This document shows positions 61,656 through 64,000 of a stretch of 64,000 nt of DNA, piece by piece. The position numbers and the translations under genes were made by a program. The DNA lies in contig CAMAVI010000002.1 in the NCBI GenBank assembly GCA_945861625.1, positions 1 through 64,000 of the forward strand, given 5' to 3'. Below the pieces are notes generated by a model. The model was not told the origin of the DNA, ran no database searches, and saw only the letters and a list, made by a program, of their open reading frames with translations. This DNA comes from Candidatus Sulfopaludibacter sp. SbA3. GTDB lineage: Bacteria; Acidobacteriota; Terriglobia; Bryobacterales; Bryobacteraceae. How positions within the stretch are numbered: the stretch's first letter is position 1; each line of letters opens with the position of its first letter.

Positions 61656-61679
61656 CAACAGATCCACCAACAGATCCAC
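61656..61679. repeat. Two tandem 12-bp repeats upstream of the aldolase gene
   Basis: CAACAGATCCAC occurs twice (61656-61667 and 61668-61679) in the divergent gap between the rhomboid and aldolase genes. A GCGGCC/GGCCGC stem (61631-61649) lies beside it. Confidence 0.7.
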
Positions 61680-61735
61680 CCTGTGATCCCGGGAACCAAG
61701 CACGATAGACTTAAAGGCGATAGAATCAAAGTCGA

Positions 61736-62515
61736 ATGTCCTCTGGCGAACAACAGCTTCGCGAACAGGTGGTCCGCGCCGGCCGGATGATGTACGAACG
61801 CGGCTGGATTGCGGCCAATGACGGCAACATCACGGTCCGCCTGGATTCCGAGCGGATTCTGGCCACGCCCGCCGGCATGTGCAAAGGGAACATGCTGCCC
61901 GAAGATCTCATCGTTTGCGACAACGAAGGGAACCGGATTTCAGGCCAGCGTGAGCGCACCACGGAGATGGGCATGCACATCGCCGTCTATCAGTCGCGTC
62001 CCGATATTCAGGCCGTCGTGCACGCGCACCCGCCGGTTTCAACCGGATTCGCCGTTGCCGGGCGAAGTCTGAATCTGGCCTTGATGCCCGAACTCGTCGT
62101 CTCCCTCGGCTCGGTTCCCTTAGCCGAATATGGTTTGCCGGGGACGCCCGCGCTGGCCGAAGGCATGCTCCCGTATATTCCGAAATTCAACGCGATCCTG
62201 CTCGCCAATCACGGGGCCGTGTGCTACGGAGAGAGCGTCACGGAAGCTTACGCCCGCATGGAGACGTTGGAACACCTGGCGCGGATCACGCTGGTCGCCG
62301 AGATGCTGGGTGGGCCGAAGGTCCTCCCCCGGGCTGAGGTCGAGAAGCTCTTTGCAGCCCGCAGCCGCTACGGCGTCCGCGTTCCCAATCAATTGGAGCC
62401 GGGCAGCCCCACCGTCGCTGAAGAAATGCCGGATGCGGAAGAGAAGATTGAGGTCACGCGCCAGCAGCTTCTGGCCTTGATCGACGAAGCGCTGCGTGTG
62501 CGCGGAGTGATTTAG
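61736..62515 (+). CDS. Class II aldolase/adducin-family protein
   Basis: A 259-residue protein of the FucA/AraD fold. 'GNITVRL' is the phosphate-binding strand, 'TEMGMH' carries the catalytic Glu (about E81), 'VVHAHPP' the zinc His pair, and 'ILLANHGAVCYG' the third His. It would cleave a sugar phosphate to DHAP or a related three-carbon unit plus an aldehyde (L-fuculose-phosphate aldolase type); no neighbouring sugar pathway narrows the substrate. Confidence 0.88.
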   Translation: MSSGEQQLREQVVRAGRMMYERGWIAANDGNITVRLDSERILATPAGMCKGNMLPEDLIVCDNEGNRISGQRERTTEMGMHIAVYQSRPDIQAVVHAHPPVSTGFAVAGRSLNLALMPELVVSLGSVPLAEYGLPGTPALAEGMLPYIPKFNAILLANHGAVCYGESVTEAYARMETLEHLARITLVAEMLGGPKVLPRAEVEKLFAARSRYGVRVPNQLEPGSPTVAEEMPDAEEKIEVTRQQLLALIDEALRVRGVI

Positions 62516-62535
62516 ACAGCTTTCTAAACCGCTAC

Positions 62536-63105
62536 TTAAACGGCCCGCTCCAACACTGCCGGATCCTCCACCCGCCGCGAACGTCTGCGGGATTTGTACG
62601 TGAAGACGTAACCTGCCAGTACACCGCCCACGATCAGCTTGGCTGCCTCCACGCCGGCCCAGATTTCGATCAGCAAGAAGACCCGCGCCCGTGTTCCCAT
62701 GGATTGGCTGCCCGGCGGAAAATCCGCTTCCTGTCCGCGAAACGCCAATTCGGGGTGAATGGCGAGTTGAAACAGCACCAGCGCCATCATCGCCCCGCAC
62801 AAGATCAGAGGCAGGACTCTTTTCTCCGTGGCAAGATATAACACCGCGGCCACCAGCAGCCCGCCCACCAATTGGGTGATTCCCCAAACCGTGAAGTAAT
62901 AACGGTATTGCTCGGCGGCAAAGTGATGCAGCAACTGGCCCACGGGTTCACGCCCGGCGTCTTGAATTATCTTCCCCGCCGGCGGGATTGCTGAATTCAT
63001 CATTTGCGCGGCCAGCCGCATGTTCTGCGCGGACATCAGATCCAGCAGGATGCAGCAGGCGATCCAGGCGCCCAAAAGAAATGTCGCGATTCGAGTAGAG
63101 TGCAC
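62536..63105 (-). CDS. Four-helix membrane protein of unknown function
   Basis: A 189-residue protein with about four membrane helices (near 5-25, 73-91, 96-115 and 145-168) and a strongly basic C-terminal tail ('YKSRRRSRRVED'). The first half, with 'LLGAWIACCILLDLMSAQNMR' and the periplasmic segment after it, resembles DUF4149/TMEM205-type proteins, but the match is loose. The start is GTG at 63105. It ends 20 bp from the convergent aldolase gene. Confidence 0.72.
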   Translation of the reverse strand: MHSTRIATFLLGAWIACCILLDLMSAQNMRLAAQMMNSAIPPAGKIIQDAGREPVGQLLHHFAAEQYRYYFTVWGITQLVGGLLVAAVLYLATEKRVLPLILCGAMMALVLFQLAIHPELAFRGQEADFPPGSQSMGTRARVFLLIEIWAGVEAAKLIVGGVLAGYVFTYKSRRRSRRVEDPAVLERAV

Positions 63106-63426
63106 CGCCCTCTAGTTTGGCATACGGGAAACGCAGGAACGGCGGCCCTCAGAAGCGGCACAGCCGCGTGGCGCGGCCCGAAACGAAACAGGAACCGATC
63201 GCGCCACCGTGCGTGGTGCCGCGAGTTCCTAAAAAGCGCACAGGCCGCGACGGCACGGCACCAACCAGCGAGGAACTCGTCCATCCTGCCGGGCCGGAGC
63301 GAGTCCGTTGTGCGCGGGTACTCAAAAGCGAGAAGGGGAGCCTAAGCTCCCCTTCGCCGCGTCGATCTCAGTTGACTCTGGAATCGTGACTTCTTGGTCC
63401 CCTTCTCGTCGGGGACTTTCAGTGTA
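63106..63426. other. Non-coding, stem-loop-rich stretch
   Basis: Between the membrane-protein gene and the GGDEF gene, 321 bp with no convincing CDS. CGAGTTCCT and AGGAACTCG pair across about 40 bp (near 63220-63280). Other paired elements are GTCCCC/GGGGAC (63397-63416) and the hairpin listed separately. I looked for tmRNA, RNase P, SRP and 6S hallmarks and did not find them. It could hold a small RNA or only folded termination signals. Confidence 0.5.
63332..63355 (-). terminator. Probable terminator hairpin after the GGDEF gene
   Basis: GAAGGGGAGC (63332-63341) and GCTCCCCTTC (63346-63355) are a perfect 10-bp stem with a 4-base loop. On the minus strand it is followed by TCGCTTTT, a short T-tract, 70 bp downstream of the GGDEF stop. 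The tract is weak, so termination efficiency is uncertain. Confidence 0.6.
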
Positions 63427-64000
63427 TCACTCTCTCGGGGGTATTCCCTCCGTCGCGCCGACCGCCACTGGTGGCACGCTGGCGGTGGTCACCGTGCTCG
63501 CCGTGGGCGGCAGGAACATCACCCGGTTCCGGCCCACGCGCTTGGCCTGATAGAGCGCGTCGTCGGTGATCCGGATCAGCGTCTCGTCTTCCAGGGGAAC
63601 GCCGGGCAGCCAGGCCGTGGCTCCGTAGCTGCACGTGATCAAGCGCGAACCTTCGTTGAACGACATCGGTTCCCTGGCCAGCGCCTCCCGCATGCGTTCT
63701 GCCTGGCTCCGGGTCATTTCCTCGTCGCAACCCGGCAGCACCACCAGAAACTCCTCGCCGCCATAACGGCCGAGGGAATCGTAGGGCCGCATCGAGCCGG
63801 CGGTACGGCGCACGAATTCGCGCAATACCGCGTCGCCCGCGAAATGCCCGTAGGTGTCATTGACCAACTTGAAATGATCCAGGTCCGCCAGCACCAGGCC
63901 CACCGGCCGCTTCTCGCGCGCTCCGCGGCCCAATTCTTTCTGCAAAATATCCAGAATAGAGGACCGGTTCCACACGCGCGTCAGGAAGTCCTTGGTCGCC
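63427..64000 (-). CDS. GGDEF-domain diguanylate cyclase, 5' end outside the window
   Basis: The last 191 residues of a longer protein; the frame stays open to the window edge with 'DFLTRVWNRSSILDIL', the conserved opening of a GGDEF domain. 'LADLDHFKLVNDTYGH' is the Mg/GTP-binding strand and 'RYGGEEFLVVLPG' carries GGEEF, an active variant of GGDEF. No RxxD inhibitory site is obvious just upstream of it. It makes c-di-GMP from GTP; the PilZ protein at 16.8 kb is a possible distant receptor. A sensory N-terminal domain probably lies outside. Confidence 0.92.
   Translation of the reverse strand, partial: ATKDFLTRVWNRSSILDILQKELGRGAREKRPVGLVLADLDHFKLVNDTYGHFAGDAVLREFVRRTAGSMRPYDSLGRYGGEEFLVVLPGCDEEMTRSQAERMREALAREPMSFNEGSRLITCSYGATAWLPGVPLEDETLIRITDDALYQAKRVGRNRVMFLPPTASTVTTASVPPVAVGATEGIPPRE

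Noticed and set aside
63117-63389. 90-codon plus-strand ORF in the gap before the GGDEF gene
   Set aside because: Lys/Arg/Pro-rich, no ribosome site, crosses two hairpins, and resembles no protein family.
63106-63426. tmRNA, RNase P RNA or tRNA
   Set aside because: GAAAGTCC occurs on the minus strand, but the surrounding RNase P core motifs are absent. No CCA-ended tRNA-like domain or tag frame was found.

Overview
The window is high-GC chromosomal DNA with dense genes, many ATGA/GTGA-type start-stop overlaps, and frequent GTG and TTG starts. A linked DUF1501/DUF1800 pair, many Tat-exported or lipoprotein enzymes, a secreted amidohydrolase, a DUF885 lipoprotein, an S55-type peptidase and a compact cbb3-like oxidase together suggest an Acidobacteriota genome of the Bryobacterales/Solibacter type. 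That placement is an inference from gene content; no rRNA is present. I see no tRNA, rRNA, CRISPR array, insertion sequence or prophage.

Layout. (1) 0.1-7.5 kb: a TetR-controlled efflux operon (TetR, TolC, HlyD, two ABC ATPases, two ABC-2 permeases), organised like E. coli cecR-ybhGFSR with its own outer-membrane channel and a split YbhF. (2) 7.5-13.1 kb: Gfo/Idh/MocA oxidoreductase, acyl-CoA dehydrogenase, a MeaB GTPase fused to methylmalonyl-CoA epimerase, MTA phosphorylase and a GT9-like glycosyltransferase. (3) 13.1-27.4 kb: housekeeping and secreted genes on both strands (NHL propeller, DUF885, FAH hydrolase, PilZ, MrfA-like helicase, amidohydrolase, AAA_28 NTPase, aldo/keto reductase, DUF481 barrel, amino-acid permease, SnoaL-type fusion). 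(4) 27.4-38.1 kb: a respiratory/redox block: quinoprotein dehydrogenase, cbb3-like oxidase with CcoO fused to two extra cytochrome c domains, TsdA-like dihaem cytochrome, Tat-exported DsrE protein, periplasmic Cys-phosphatase fold, MBL hydrolase, cyclase, and a cytochrome b561/molybdopterin oxidoreductase pair. (5) 38.1-47.2 kb: haloacid dehalogenase, DUF1501/DUF1800, an alpha/beta-hydrolase remnant, an intact alpha/beta hydrolase, a double cupin, and the NAD-salvage pair nicotinamidase/nicotinate phosphoribosyltransferase. (6) 47.2-55 kb: a Gld-like ABC operon with DUF4340, a cupin, a LolC/E permease and LysS. (7) 55-64 kb: a frameshifted antitoxin-like/DUF5076 reading frame, methyltransferase, bactofilin, S55 peptidase, propeller protein, rhomboid, class II aldolase, membrane protein and a GGDEF protein cut by the window end.

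The most unusual points are: an iterated 14-bp repeat between tolC and hlyD in which every copy is a start-to-stop minicistron overlapping the next; similar gene-start tandem duplications before mtnP and inside the nicotinamidase gene; an S55 peptidase whose catalytic motifs run in the opposite order to SpoIVB; the oxidase/TsdA/DsrE block; the MeaB-epimerase fusion; and two decayed or frameshifted loci (about 43.0 and 55.4 kb). I found no defence system or other clear candidate for a wholly new system.
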